This document shows, piece after piece, positions 10,966 through 22,866 of a stretch of 64,000 nucleotides of DNA. Below the pieces are notes generated by a model. It was not told the origin of the DNA, made no database searches, and saw nothing but the letters and a program-made list of their open reading frames with translations. Numbering within the stretch: position 1 is the first letter of the stretch; each line of letters begins with the position of its first letter. The DNA lies in contig CM041776.1 in the NCBI GenBank assembly GCA_023374045.1, positions 479,249,375 to 479,313,374 of the forward strand. Reading direction: 5' to 3'. This stretch comes from Limonium bicolor. Its lineage: Eukaryota > Streptophyta > Magnoliopsida > Caryophyllales > Plumbaginaceae. The translations under genes and the position numbers were made by a program.

Positions 10966-13241
10966 CTTTTGCTTGTCCTCAAGCAAAATAGGAATAAGAA
11001 TATCTCTAAAACCTTCAAATAATCTCAAATTTTAAACAAGTGCAGGGCGAAATCAAACCAAGTGATAAATGAAAGAATAATCTCGCTCTCTGAGGTAGGT
11101 TTTCACAAACAGTGAAGCAGGAACAATTTTTGTAAAAGCATAGAGAAACTAGATTGTAGAAAACAAGTTAACTTAGCTTGGGACTTTCCACCATTTTCAT
11201 TTCTCTAACCTTTGGATGACAGAGGTGTGAAGTAATGCCTTATTCCGCAATACCTTTCAACACCACGTACTCATGATCAAAAACAAAAATTAAACTGCAA
11301 TGAATTCTTTTCTTTCACATGCAAAAATATTCTTCTTCCAAGAATTATATACAAAACAAACGAAATAATGTGAATTGCAGAATTTATTCCATAACCCAGA
11401 CTTTTCTCTCTATCCATGTAACGGTGTTAGGCCAACTATCCCAGATCACGAGACCTTAGGTAGATAGGTGATAAGGCACCCTTAAGACTTAATAACCGGA
11501 TAGACGAGGCCTGTTATTGTTAGGAAAAAATTTTGATCAGTGGAGTACCTTGCCTTACCCTTTTTCATTCCAAACATTCACTTCATTTCCAAAATCCCAA
11601 GCTAAAATAATCTGGTTTCCACAATTAGCCAATCTACCAGATTTTTAGTGGAAAGAGAGTATTTTTAAATAAAACTATTTTTATACAAACCTCATCAAAC
11701 AAAAAGATTCCTACGGTTTTCACTTTGGTTTAACAACACTCGGTGTGCACAGGCATTAGAGAAGCAAAAAGCAAGTGTGGCATTAAAGCACAATTAGCAT
11801 GTTTTCAGGGAAAGGTCTCTCCTTCCTCACACTTAAGATGAGCAATGTCCTCATTGGTCAAAGATGAAAAACAGAGAAAAGAGCTTTCAAAACATGCTAT
11901 ACTCATAATAGATGCATATTCCATAATTAACCCTCAACGCAACAAATGTGGAACAAAATTAGTGAAATGATGAACAGAGACTCCCCTGGTGTTATGGATT
12001 GAGGAAGATGTTTTCCTCACACTTGAAGTTTGGCAGGGGTCGAGAGATTCCGTATTAGTCACAGACAGTATATGTTGTGTGCAGATTAAGAGTTGCTATA
12101 TTTTCACTGGCAAGTACAACCACAGAATAAAGTGCATTAACTCGAACTACAGAGAAATTATTGAATGAATCATATTGTGAGAAAGAAAACTCCCCATAGT
12201 GTAAGTTTAGCAGACATTCGCAAGCAGTGTGGTTCCATTTCCTGTACTTATTGCCATTTGTTTCGCAGCAGAGGTGATGTGTAAAGTAAACATTTTAGAA
12301 CGCTGCACTGCTCAGAGAAACAATAAATTTAGCAATTTTAGAATTTAAAACACTGCATAACATAATAATTACCACTTCTCCTGCATTCCCATGTTTCGTT
12401 AGTTTGAACAATGAAAAGGAGAAAAAATAAGTCAAATAAAAAAGAAAAGAAAAATACAGAAAAACCAATCAAAAGAAAAGGAAACAGTAATAATAAAAAT
12501 GGCCATCACTGAGGTGGCGGTGGTGGTGGTGGTGGCGGGGTTGCGCGGCGCCGATGAAGGGTGGGTGGTGGGTTAATGGAGAAGTTTGGAGGTGTCGTTA
12601 ATGGAGGTTGCGGTGGTTGGGGTCGAGACAGAGGTAGAAGAGAAATGAAGAAAGAAAAGAAAAAAAAGAGAAGAAAGAAAATTTTAAAAACCGGCGCGCG
12701 TTTTAGTCGTGTCCGGGTTGAGTCCGGATCCGGACATCTAGGGTTTTCTTTGTGACCGGATTTGTGTCCGGCTAAGTTGAGCCGGACACGTTAAAACTCT
12801 CTTTTTTTTTTTTTTTTTATAAATAAATTAAATTAAAAAACCACTCAAAATGGCCCAATCAAGTAAATTAAAAATTAACACAAAGAATAGAACAAAACAA
12901 ATCACACGACATGCAGAAATTAAATAGCAAGAGTGTTTAAGACTCCCTGATCCTTGATGAACATTGCCATGATTCTTCCTCACACTTGAGTTCAGTTTAG
13001 CATTAGGATGAATTACCTGAAAGATTAAATCTGCAAAACCAGAAGAACTCAAGTGGAACAGGTAAAACCATCAGTTTAAATAAGAGTCATGGCTCTTTCA
13101 ATTTGCACAACAGTGATTAATACTCTGTTAATAAAAACAAAAGAGGAAATTAACTACACCAAAGAAGAGATACAAACCGGTGGGTTGCCTCCCACCAAGC
13201 TGCCCGGAGTTAAAGTCTCTGGCTAGACTTTTCAGATAAGG
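10966..13241 (-). mobile_element. Athila 3' internal region, no recognisable env-like ORF
   Basis: About 2.3 kb between the integrase end and the polypurine tract. I see no coding similarity on the - strand. It contains three extra copies of the AAGTGTGAGGAA motif (11823-11837, 12013-12028, 12976-12990), a (GGT)n-rich patch at 12516-12540, a CCGG-motif cluster at 12712-12788 like that in the LTRs, and a T18 run near 12803-12820. Confidence 0.6.
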
Positions 13242-14660
13242 TCAAGAATGGCCGCCATAGCAGCTAGCAATAGTTTTCTTCAGTTTGAAGTACCATTGCT
13301 GGCGCGGCTTTTTGGATGCTTTGGGAGGTGGTGCTGCAATACAGATAGAAGAGATAGAATTTATGGAATTGGAGCTTTCAATCAAGGATATACCTGGTGC
13401 AGGAGGCTGAGAAAAGGTATCGCCTAGGTACTTCTTTAATCGAGCACCATTTACTTTGAATACTTCTCCTGTCTTATTCTCTAGCTCATAAGCACCATAA
13501 GTAGTGATCCCCACAACTTTGAATGGACCTGCCCAATGTGATTTCAACTTACCAGGAAAGAGGCGCAGCCTGGAATTATAGAGCAACACTAGATCTCCTA
13601 CTTTGAATTCTCTCTTATGAATCATCTGATCATGGATTCTCTTTGTGCGCTCTTATAAATTCTGGAACTGTCATAGGCTTGCTCTCTGAGTTCCTCAAGT
13701 TCAGATAGTTGAAATTTTCTTTTCTCTCCAGCAGTGTGCATATCAAAATTCAGGGCTTTCAATGCCCAGTAAGCTTTGTGCTCTAATTCGACTGGAAGAT
13801 GGCAAGCTTTTCCATACACAAGTTTAAAAGGAGACATACCTATTGGAGTCTTGAAAGCAGTCCGGTATGCCCACAAAGCATCATCTAATTTAATTGACCA
13901 ATCCTTCCTTGATGCACTTACCGTCTTCTGTAGGATCCATTTCAGCTCACGATTAGTTACCTCTGCAAGACCATTAGTTTGGGGTGGTAAGGTAGTGCCA
14001 CCTTGTGAGTCACCCCATATTTAGTCATTAAGGAGTCGAATGCTCGGTTGCAGAAGTGGGAGCCACCATCACTGATAATTGCCCTAGGCACCCCGAATCT
14101 GGTGAATATGTGTTTCTTCAGGAATTTCACCACTGTTTTGGAATCAGCATTGTGGCATGGAATAGCTTCTACCCACTTGGAGACATAATCTACAGCTACT
14201 AGGATATATGGTTTCCATGAGATGAGGGAAAAGGGCCTGTGAAATCAATGCCCCAGACATCAAAAAGTTCTACCTCAAGAATACCTTCTGAGGCATCTCA
14301 TGCTTTTGAAATGTTTCCCATCCTCTGACAGGGGTCACAATGGGAACAGAAATGGTGGACATCTTTATGTAGAGTAGGCCAATAAAATCCACACTCCAAT
14401 ATCTTTGCAGCTGTTCTTGTATAACCATGATGGCCACCTGCCTCTTTAGCATGACAGAATTCGATGACACTCTGGATCTCCTTATCTGGAAGACATCGCC
14501 TCATCAAGCCATCAGCACAGATCCTGAACAGATATGGATCCTCCCAGATATAATGGCGGGTTTCTGACAAGAATTTCTTCCTCTGATTATAGCTGTAGTC
14601 ATGAGGAATTAAACCAGTAGCAAGATAATTAACTAAATCAGCATACCATGCTTTCATCTA
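13242..14660 (-). pseudogene. Athila integrase (pseudogene)
   Basis: Integrase inserts the cDNA copy into the chromosome. On the - strand the order is an HHCC zinc region (histidines and CX2C between about 14460 and 14330), then the catalytic core. Acidic residues appear in GIDFTGPF (about 14236-14258), ISDGGSHF (14053-14080) and LAEVTN (13955-13974). A C-terminal half follows with [16 protein letters not shown] and a [16 protein letters not shown] segment at 13540-13590. The frame shifts at least three times (near 14290, 13990 and 13620) and a stop follows at 13242. Family content matches Athila rather than Tat. It would not make a working protein. Confidence 0.85.
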
Positions 14661-14747
14661 CTTTTCCAATTTTGAAAGACCGTCTCGTCAGGGAAGGAAT
14701 TCGTTGATCGGGATTCCATCATCAGGATATCAAGTCTAGATAGGTGA

Positions 14748-16090
14748 TCAGCAACTCCATTCAGTTTGCCCTTTTTTGTCCACAACTTCTAAATTGAATT
14801 CTTGGAGAAGTAGGATCCACCTCAGAAGTCTTGGTTTCGATTCATTCTTCTGAAAAAGGTACTTGAGGGCTGAATGATCTGTATGTACTATTACCTTGCT
14901 GCCAAGCAGATATGGTCGAAACTTGTCCAGAGCAAACACCACAGCTAGCAACTCCTTCTCTGTAGTAGTATAATTTTTCTGTGCATCAATTAAAGTCTTG
15001 CTAGCATAGGTAATTACCCTCAGCATTTTATCCTTCTTCTGACATAGTGCGGCGCCAACAGCATAGTCACTCGCATCCGTCATGATCTCAAATGGTTCTG
15101 ACCAATCTGGTGGGACCACAATAGGTGCTGAACAGAGCTTCTCTTTGATAGTCTGAAATGCTGTCAAGCACTCCTCTGTAAACTGAAATTTGATATCCTT
15201 CTGAAGCAGGTCTGACAGAGGTTTAGCAATTTTTGAGAAGTCCTGAATAAACCTCCTGTAAAACCCTGCATGACCAAGAAAAGATCTTACATCTTTAACT
15301 GAATTTGGTGGGGGCAGTTTTTCTATTACCTCTATCTTTGCCTTGTCCACCTGGAGGCCTTCTTTTGACACCTTATGCCCAAGCACAATTCCTTCTTGTA
15401 CCATGAAGTGGCACTTCTCCCAATTCAGCACAAGGTTAGTATCCTCACAGCGAGCCAAAATCTGGTCTAATTGCTCCAAACAAATATCAAAGCTTTGTCC
15501 ATAGACAGAGAGAAATCGTCCATGAACACTTCAATACTTTTCTCAATAAATTCATTAAAAAAGCCATCATACATCTCTGAAATGTGGCTGGAGCATTGCA
15601 GAGACCAAAGGGCATCCTCCTGTAAGCAAAAGTACCATAAGGACAGGTAAAGGTAGTCTTCTCCTGATCTTCTGGTGCAATGGGAATCTGGAAATAACCG
15701 CTGTACCCATCAAGGAAGCAGTAGAACTCTTTCCCTGCTAACCGCTCCAACATTTGATCAATAAATGGTAGTGGGAAATGGTCCTTCCTTGTGGCCTCAT
15801 TCAAGCGCCTGTAATCGATGCACATCCTCCAACCTGTGGTTTGCCTCTGGGGTACCAATTCACCTTTCTCATTTGGCACTGCAACTATCCCCCTTTCTTT
15901 GGAACAACCTGGACTGGGGATACCCACTGGCTGTCAGAAATAGGGTAGATAATACCTGCATCAAGAAGCTTTAGTACCTCGGCCTTGACCACCTCCTTTA
16001 GATTTGGATTCAACCTTCTCTGGGGCTGTCTCACTGCCTTGTAATTTTCCTCCATATGAATCGGTGTGTGCAGAAACCTGGATTAATCCC
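14748..16090 (-). pseudogene. Athila reverse transcriptase and RNase H (pseudogene)
   Basis: RT runs from about 16090 to 15300 with ISDSQWVSPVQVVPKKGG, then WRMCIDYRRLNEATRKDHF and MPFGLCNAPATFQRCM. The catalytic FMDDFS is encoded at 15512-15529. RNase H follows with TDASD, TEKELLA and [10 protein letters not shown], so its acidic residues are visible. A one-base shift lies just after FMDD (about 15505-15515) and other stops occur near 15925-15980. Wording and order are typical of the Athila lineage. Located between protease (right) and integrase (left) as expected for Ty3 elements. Confidence 0.88.
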
Positions 16091-17320
16091 CTTGATGTCA
16101 GCAACTGTCCATCCCATGGCACTCTTATGCTTCTTTAGCACCTCCAGAAGTCTAGATTCCTGTAAAATAGACAAAGATGCAGAAATAATAACAGGCAGGG
16201 TGTTACCCTCTGCCAAGAAAACATATTTGAGATGGGAGGGGAGAGATTTAAGTTCCAAGGTAGGAGGCTTCTCTATTGAAGGTATGGGTCTTTGAATGGA
16301 TCGCTCTAATTTTTCCACAGGAGGGGAGGAGGAACGAAAGTATGATTTCCCGTGATTCAGCTGCTGGACGACCGAGGCCATCTCAAGACTGTCTTTGTCA
16401 TCCTCAATGGATCGACTTATTACCTGTTCTAAAGTATCAGAAAACTTAAACAACGAATCAAAAGAATCAGTACTCCTATAGGTGTAGTCATCATCAAGAT
16501 CATAAGAATTATCAAGTAAATCAGCAGAGAAAACAGCTTGAGAAGAAGTGTTTTTCCGCATAATCTTATTTATGTCAAAGCTCAATTCTTCATCATGAAA
16601 TTTCAAGGTGATCTTTCCCTTATCAACATCAATAACAGTTTTAGCAGTTCTGAGGAAAGGTCTACCTAGAATCAGAGGTACCTCAACATCTTCATCCATG
16701 TCAAGGATCACAAAATCAGGGGAAGAAAAACTTACCCACACTAACAACTACATTTTCAACCATACCTCTGGGTGTGATAGATGATCTATCAGCCAACTGG
16801 AGTCTGAAATGAATGGGAACGAGCTCACCCGCATGAAGCTTTTTAAACATGGTGTATGGCATCAGGTTGATGCTCGCTCCTAGATCGCAGAGACCGTATC
16901 CGCAATCCATGTCTCCAATTGAACAGGGGATGATGGGCTGACCAGGATCACCACGCTTTGGAGGCAGCATCTGTCGGAGAGCTGCTGAACAAGTTTCGGT
17001 CAGCTGGATGGTGTCCTTCTCTTTGTATTTCCTCTTATTCGAAATCAGATCCTTTACAAATTTAGCATAATTCGGCATCTGCTTAATCGCATCAATAAGA
17101 GGGATATTAATAGTCAGCTTTCTAAAAACATCTAAAAATCTTCCAAATTGTTCATCGAGCTCTCGCTCTTTGAGTCGGTTTGGAAATGGAAGTTCCTTAG
17201 CAGATATTTTCCCCTTTTTATTTTAACAGCAGTAGAAAGAGAGGAAGAAGGAATAGGAGCCTGGGTCTCCTCAGAAACTACCTCAGGAGGGGCGGGATGC
17301 CCTGATGGTGCACACCGGCG
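16091..17320 (-). pseudogene. Athila aspartic protease region (pseudogene)
   Basis: On the - strand the segment starts with ELPFPNRLKERELDEQF, a hallmark just before the protease of Athila elements. It continues to the active-site CDLGASINLMP (D-L-G-A-S encoded at about 16872-16886), then LQLADRS and PLILGRPFLRTA. The protease would cleave the Gag-Pol polyprotein. Frame breaks occur around 16745 and at 17080-17300. The 0.4 kb between PLILGRPF and RT is an unconserved acidic linker. Confidence 0.85.
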
Positions 17321-17399
17321 GTGTTAGAAAGAGGCTCGGTCTCTTCATCAGTACGGCTTCCTGCCACTTGGTCTTTTAACTTCCTCCCACTTCTCAGGG

Positions 17400-18915
17400 T
17401 AACTGCTGCTGCTTCAGAATCCTCGCAGTCTTCGTCTGAGACCGACACTGCCTTCAACTGCTCTTTTGGATTGATTTCTGGTGGGAAGGCAATGATCCAG
17501 AGGTCTCTGCTGCATGAGGAATTGAGTCAACTGACTCATTGTTCCTTGCATCTCCACCATGGCGTTCTCTAGTTTCTGGTTGATTACCGTTTGCTTTTCT
17601 TGAGAAGCCATCAGCTTATCCACCATCTCCTTTAGATTTGCATTGTTTGAGCTCAAAGATGATTGCTGAGCTTGAGGTTGCTGTGGCCGGAATTGATTAT
17701 ATTGAGGCCTTGAAAAACCGGGTGGTCCCCCCTGATTCATCCTCTGAGGCTGCAATTGATGTGAATTAAGTGCATTGTTAGGATTTCCATACCTCAGATT
17801 TTGGTGCTGATTCTGCACCCAGGGTTGCCTGTTGTTGAACTGGCCTATTACATTGGCCTCTTCGGTTTGCCTCATCTCGGCTATTGTGGGCAGTCCTCAT
17901 AGTCGTGTGCATCCCCACATTGAGAGCAGCAAGCTTCACTTGTAGAGATTTTCTTGGCGGACTGCCTGGTGATTGGCCCCATGGTGAGCTGTTCGAGCAT
18001 CTTCGCCATGCTTCCCATCGTGGTCCTCATCTGTGCTTGCTCAGCAGCTAGTGTTCCATCATTGGGTCTGGAGCTCTGGAAGAACTCTGACCTATGGAAA
18101 ATACTCGTCCCCACTGCTGCTCCATTGGCGAAGCTCCTCACAGTAGGACTCCATAGCTGTCATGAACTCCTCCCCACTTTTGGCTAGCAGGTTTCCTCCT
18201 ATGGCGGATCTTATCTCGCCTCTGTGTTCTTCTTTTAACCCCTGGAAGAATCCCTGAGCTAGTGAAGTGATGTCCTGACCATGGTGAGGGCATTGTCGGA
18301 GTAGCTCTTTGAATCGGTCCCACGCCTCACAGACTGTCTCACTGCCTTCTGTTTGAATCCCATCAGGTCGGCAATCATTTGTCGTGTCCGGGAGATGGGA
18401 ATGTACTTCTCGTAGAATTTGTCCATCATCTGCTCCCAAGTGGTGATGATGTCTGGCGGTAGTCTGTGGAACCATTTCGAGGCTTCTCCTGACAAGCTGT
18501 GCTGGAACAGGCTCAATCTGGCGTACTCCTCCAATCCTTGAGATAAACCGAGAGAGTCCAAGTGTACAAGAAAGCGATGTACATGGTCCAATGTATGATG
18601 GGTCGGCACCTGAAAAAGTACCTGCAGGGTGATTTCTAACCGCATTGGATTGGTGAGAAGGTTTTACCTTTTGCCAATCGGCTATGAGTTCTGCAGTTAG
18701 ATTGGGTAGAACCACTGGCCCTCGTCTTGGTGTGGCTGGTGGTCTGTTTATCCTCCCCATTGTGTACTGAGTCACTGCACCTGCCCCAATTGGTCATGAT
18801 TCGCCGCCATGTTGAAGTCAAGCTGCCTTCTTGCTCTCAGAGCTTGGAGGTAGACTCTTTCGATTTCAGGGTCGAAGTTTGTGTCTGGGGGACCAGTTGA
18901 GCGTGTTCTTCGCAT
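17400..18915 (-). pseudogene. Athila Gag (pseudogene)
   Basis: The likely start is the ATG complementary to 18913-18915, giving MRRTRSTGPPDTNFDPEIER, which shares FDPEIER with the Gag start of the gag-only element at 54131. Core blocks include SLSGEASKWFHRLP, TTWEQMMDKFYEKY and WDRFKELLRQCPHHG. A zinc knuckle CSQCGDAHDYEDC (CX2CX3HX4C) lies around 17885-17945, followed by a Q/N-rich tail. At least five frame breaks are visible (about 18780, 18645, 18330, 18140 and 17880). Gag forms the particle; this copy is dead. Confidence 0.85.
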
Positions 18916-19103
18916 CCACTAAATGCTTGTAATCAGCCCGAGAAAAAGGAACAAAATGAGTGAGTTTAAAAGTAATGAAAAACATAAAAATGGCACACAA
19001 GTAAATTAAAAATCGAAATATATTACAAAACAAACAATAATAAACAGTGGTGTTGCAATAAAGTTACGAATTAACCAAGGCTAGGGACTAGACAAAAGTC
19101 AAG

Positions 19104-19121
19104 TCCCCGGCAACGGCGCCA
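19104..19121 (-). other. Athila primer-binding site, tRNA-Asp
   Basis: TGGCGCCGTTGCCGGGGA on the - strand is a perfect complement to the 3' end of plant tRNA-Asp and lies three bases after the 5' LTR. This is the standard Athila primer. Confidence 0.92.
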
Positions 19122-19124
19122 TTT

Positions 19125-20962
19125 TGCAAACGATAATATTTGGTGTATTAAATACTAAGAAATATCCTAGAATTCAATAGTTAATATATCGTCAGGTCAG
19201 GTTGCAAAAATCCCGGTCGAAATAGTATAGTAATTAAAGAAGCGACCGGGTGTCAATCCACGGGACTCGATGAGTAAGTCTAGCCTTAGGTATTGGTTAA
19301 CTCGAAAGGGGGTTTTTGTTTTGGTTTTGGGTTGCAAATAATTAACAGGAAAGTAAATAGCAGATAAAGTAAAGTGATAGTTTCGGGAGTGTGAACGGTA
19401 CTCTAGGTTCAGGGAGTTGTTTCACTAGCTAGGTTCTGCATATTCTACTGCTTAAGTGGAGACTTGGATCGGCTTGTAATTCTCAATTATCTATTCTGTA
19501 TTAAGTCATAATTCCAGATAGCTCATCTAGACAGGGCATGTAGTTCTAGTCTAGACCTAGCAAGTTATCTAGATGGCTTTAATGCACAGGATTACTAGTC
19601 TGGTTGGTTCAATCCGGACTAAAGCTCCTAGTGACTAAAGTAATCTATCCGATTGCAATTATCACAGGTAACAGGTTAATAGGACCGTCAATGCTAATCA
19701 CCTTATCTGATCATAACATGATTCGAGGGCTTATAATAACTTAGCAACGTTTATTAAAAGCGCTTAAAAACATTAACCTGAACAATCCAAATTGTCTCAA
19801 TGCAGTAAAATAATGCAGAGTTAACTAATTACAACATCCCTTCCCCTAGAGTAAATCCTTTTAGCTAGACATAGCAGTTATAATCATAAATAAGAGAGAG
19901 TTAGAAGAAATCATCTGTTATGAAGATCTTCTTGCTCGCTCGTCTTTGTCCTTGCTCCGTGCTAGCTTGAAGGTTGATCTCGGTGATAATGGAGTAGATT
20001 GGGTGAAATGGGGCGGAAAATGGAAATTTTGGTGAGTTTTGTGAGGTGTCCGGCTGTGTAGGATCGGACAGGGGTGGATCGGACGTGAGATGTCCGGTCT
20101 CTGGGTCGGACTCGATCCGGACGTGGGTGGAGTGACCTTGTCCGGATCCGGACAAGGGTCGGACAAGGCTAAATGTGGTGAAATGGATACGGGATGGCAG
20201 CGGAGGTTACGAAGATGTTCTGTGAGTTACCAGATGAATTTGTGGATGAATCGTGAATGGTTTTTATGGAGGAGATGGAGGGATGAATGGAGATGGAGGG
20301 ATGAGGTGAGTGAGAGGATTAGAGAGGAGGGAAGACTATGAAGTCTAGGTACGAATTGGAATGAAGATGGAAGGGGGTTTATATAGGGTTAGGGATTGAA
20401 AACAGAAATCAGTGGAAGTTTGGTAAAGGATGTTTGATTGAGGAAAATTGGAGTCTTCTCCATTAATGCGCCGCTCCCCTGTTTACTCGCCGCCTGTCTG
20501 TTCGATAATTAGCCGAAAGGCTAATTATCGGTGCGTGCTTTTTTATTTTCAATTCTGTGTGACGTCCGGATCGTGTCCGGATTGTGTCCGGATCCGGACG
20601 TGACACAGAGTTTCAGATCTGGAACTCGACTCTCGGATCTGGAATTTTAGTCATGTCCGGATTGCGTCCGGCCCAATTACACCCGGACAAGAGATGTCCG
20701 GTTTGTGTCCGGCCAAACCAATCCGGACAAGACCAATTTTCTGTCTCTTGTCCTGATTTGTTCCCCGTTTGTTGTGTTGTAATCCTTATGATGTATAATC
20801 TTTATTCCTGGGTTTTTCCTGCATTTAACATATATAACACATCAGTTCTTATCAAAGCATCAATCTTTAGGAAAAACACATAATAAGTGGGAAACATTGC
20901 CTGAATTGTTACAAATTATAAGGTATTTAAATCCTAAAAAGCCTATATGTTCACACTTATCA
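19125..20962 (-). repeat. Athila 5' LTR (right copy)
   Basis: 1838 bp, ends TGATAAGTG..TTTGCA on the - strand. Same features as the left copy, including the CCGG-motif clusters and TATA-like box. The 19935-20345 part differs strongly from its partner. Confidence 0.92.
20379..20385 (-). promoter_or_regulatory. TATA-like box, Athila right (5') LTR
   Basis: TATATAA on the - strand in the LTR that would drive the genomic RNA of this element. Confidence 0.5.
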
Positions 20963-21601
20963 GCGGCCTGTTGGCCGGATCTTTTCTTTCAAGGCATGAC
21001 AGCCTGTGGCTCATTCGGTTGCTTACTCAGGATGATGTAGCCTGCGGCTCGTTGGCCGGTGCTTACTTTCAAGGCATGATAACCTGCAGCTCGTTGGCCG
21101 GTGCTTACTTTCAAGGCATGATAGCCTGCGGCTCGTTGGCGGTGCTTACTTTCAAGGCATGATAGCCTGCGGCTCGTTGGCCGCTGCTTACTTTCAAGGC
21201 ATGATAGCCTGCGGCTCATGGCCGGTGCTTACTTTCAAGGCATGATAGCCTGCGGCTCATTGGCCGGTGCTTACTTTCAAGGCATGATAGCCTGCGGCTC
21301 GTTGGCCGGTGGTTACTTTCAAGGCATGATAGCCTGCGGCTCGTTGGCCGGTGCTTACTTTCAAGGCATGATAGCATGCGCTCGTTGGCCGGTGCTTACT
21401 TTCAAGGCATGATAGCCTGCGGCTTGTTGGCCGGTGCTTACTTTCAAGGCATGATAGCCTGCGGCTTGTTGGCCGGTGCTTACTTTCAAGGCATGATAGC
21501 CTGCGGCTCGTTGGCCGGTGCTTACTTTCAAGGCATGATAGCCTGCGGCTCTTGGCCGGTGCTTACTTTCAAGGCATGATAGCCTGCGGCTCGTTGGCCG
21601 G
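20963..21601. repeat. 42-bp tandem array, about 15 units
   Basis: The unit GCTTACTTTCAAGGCATGAT + AGCCTGCGGCTCGTTGGCCGGT is repeated head to tail, near-identical in the middle and diverged at the left end (20963-21050). Because 42 is a multiple of three, reading frames stay open and produce a 14-residue repeat (SLAGAYFQGMIACG); this looks accidental. The array sits downstream of the integrase stop of the Tat element on the - strand, where Tat-lineage elements are known to have hypervariable tandem-repeat 3' UTRs. It is cut sharply at its left by the Athila LTR. Confidence 0.95.
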
Positions 21602-21661
21602 TTATTACCTCTTTACTCTTTTAAAAAAATAATACCTCTTTATTGAAGAATCATAGATTTT

Positions 21662-22620
21662 TTACACATAGAATTTTTTCAAACACTCCCCATGCCAAGA
21701 ATGCGGCAATTCGTACCCTTCACTATTTTTTAAACGGTATGAAGCTCGTCCAGTCTTTTTTTGTATGATGTATGGTCCTTCCCATTGGGGCTCTAGTTTC
21801 TTGGGCTGTTTGACTTCACGGAGAACCAACTCTCCTAGGGCAAAACTCCGCTCTTTAATTCTTCGGTTGAAATATCGCTCCACTTTGGATTTATCTTTTG
21901 CCATCCTTACTTAGGCGGCCACCCTGGTTTCTTCGAGGAGGTCTAGATGGTCCTGTATTCCCTGATTGTTGATTTTTTCATCATATGACTCCCACCTTAT
22001 TGATGGCACCACAATTTCCGCCGGAATGACAGCTTCTAATCCATATGTTAGTCTGTAGGGTGTCTCCCTGTTGTCCCCCTTTCTGTTGTCCTGTATGACC
22101 AGAGGACCTGGGGTAATATTCTGCCCACTTTCCCTTTCTTTCATCGAGCTTTTTCTTTATTGCTTTTACTATCTGACCATTACATTCAACTTGTCCATTT
22201 GCCTGGGGGTGAGCCACCGATGCGAATCTTAAGTCAATCTCCATTCTTCACAGAATGCCCGAAAGCTCTCGCAATTGAATTGCACTCCGTTATCTGTTAT
22301 TATTGTCTTTGGGATGCCAAACCTGCATACCACATACTTCCAAATGAATTCTTGTGATTTTCTAGCTGTGATAGAGATAGTGGGCATTGCCTCGACCCAT
22401 TTTGTGAAATAGTCGATGGCGACATACATGAACTTGAACCTCCCAGGTGACGCTTCCGGGAATGGTCCCACAATATCTAATCCCCACATAGCAAAGGGGA
22501 TTAGGCAGAGGATAGATTTTGTTTTGCCGGAGGATTATGTATTTTGTTTCCGTGTTCTTGGCACTTGAGACACTTTTGTATATACTTTTGCAATGTTCCA
22601 TCATTTTGGCCAAAAGTACC
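21662..22620 (-). pseudogene. Tat integrase (pseudogene)
   Basis: Core motifs on the - strand are MWGLDIVGPFPEASPG (first Asp), TDNGVQF (second Asp) and HPQANGQVECNG (Glu), in correct order. The C-terminal part has LVLREVKQPKKLEPQWEGPY and ends KKFYV with a stop at 21662. Shifts occur near 22490, 22240 and 22000. There is no chromodomain, as expected for Tat. The array at 20963-21601 follows about 60 bp downstream of the stop. Confidence 0.85.
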
Positions 22621-22866
22621 CGAGCCTCAAGATTTTATGCACTGTGGTTCTTTCTCCTTGATGGTTTCCGTAGGATCCATCATGTACCTCTTTTACAAGC
22701 TCAGCCCCTTCGGCCATGGTAACGCATTTCAGTGCTGGTCTTGCGAAAGATCGTTATATAGCTGGTTATTTTCAATGAAAAAGGACGCGGCCCTTCTTTT
22801 TATTATTCTGGCTTCCTTTTCTTCTTCCTGACAACTTTCCTTGGCGTATATACTCTATAATCGGAG

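Larger units (their letters stand above)
9115..20962 (-). mobile_element. Athila-type Ty3 LTR retrotransposon, complete length, decayed
   Basis: Two LTRs of 1834 and 1838 bp enclose, in - strand order, a tRNA-Asp primer site, gag, protease, RT, RNase H, integrase, a 2.3-kb non-coding tail and a polypurine tract. Total length of 11.85 kb fits Athila elements. LTR ends are TGATAAGTG..TTTGCA on the - strand. Coding regions carry many frameshifts and stops. Flanking pentamers are GCAAC (left) and GCGGC (right), so the target duplication is imperfect or absent. An env-like ORF, present in some Athila members after integrase, is not recognisable here. Confidence 0.92.

Noticed and set aside
12561..12755. 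64-codon Gly/Lys-rich frame
   Set aside because: Made of a GGT microsatellite and an AAG-rich run in the Athila tail, antisense to the element.
20963..21601. Long repetitive frames in the 42-bp array on both strands
   Set aside because: They exist only because the unit is a multiple of three; no start context, and one-base changes break them.
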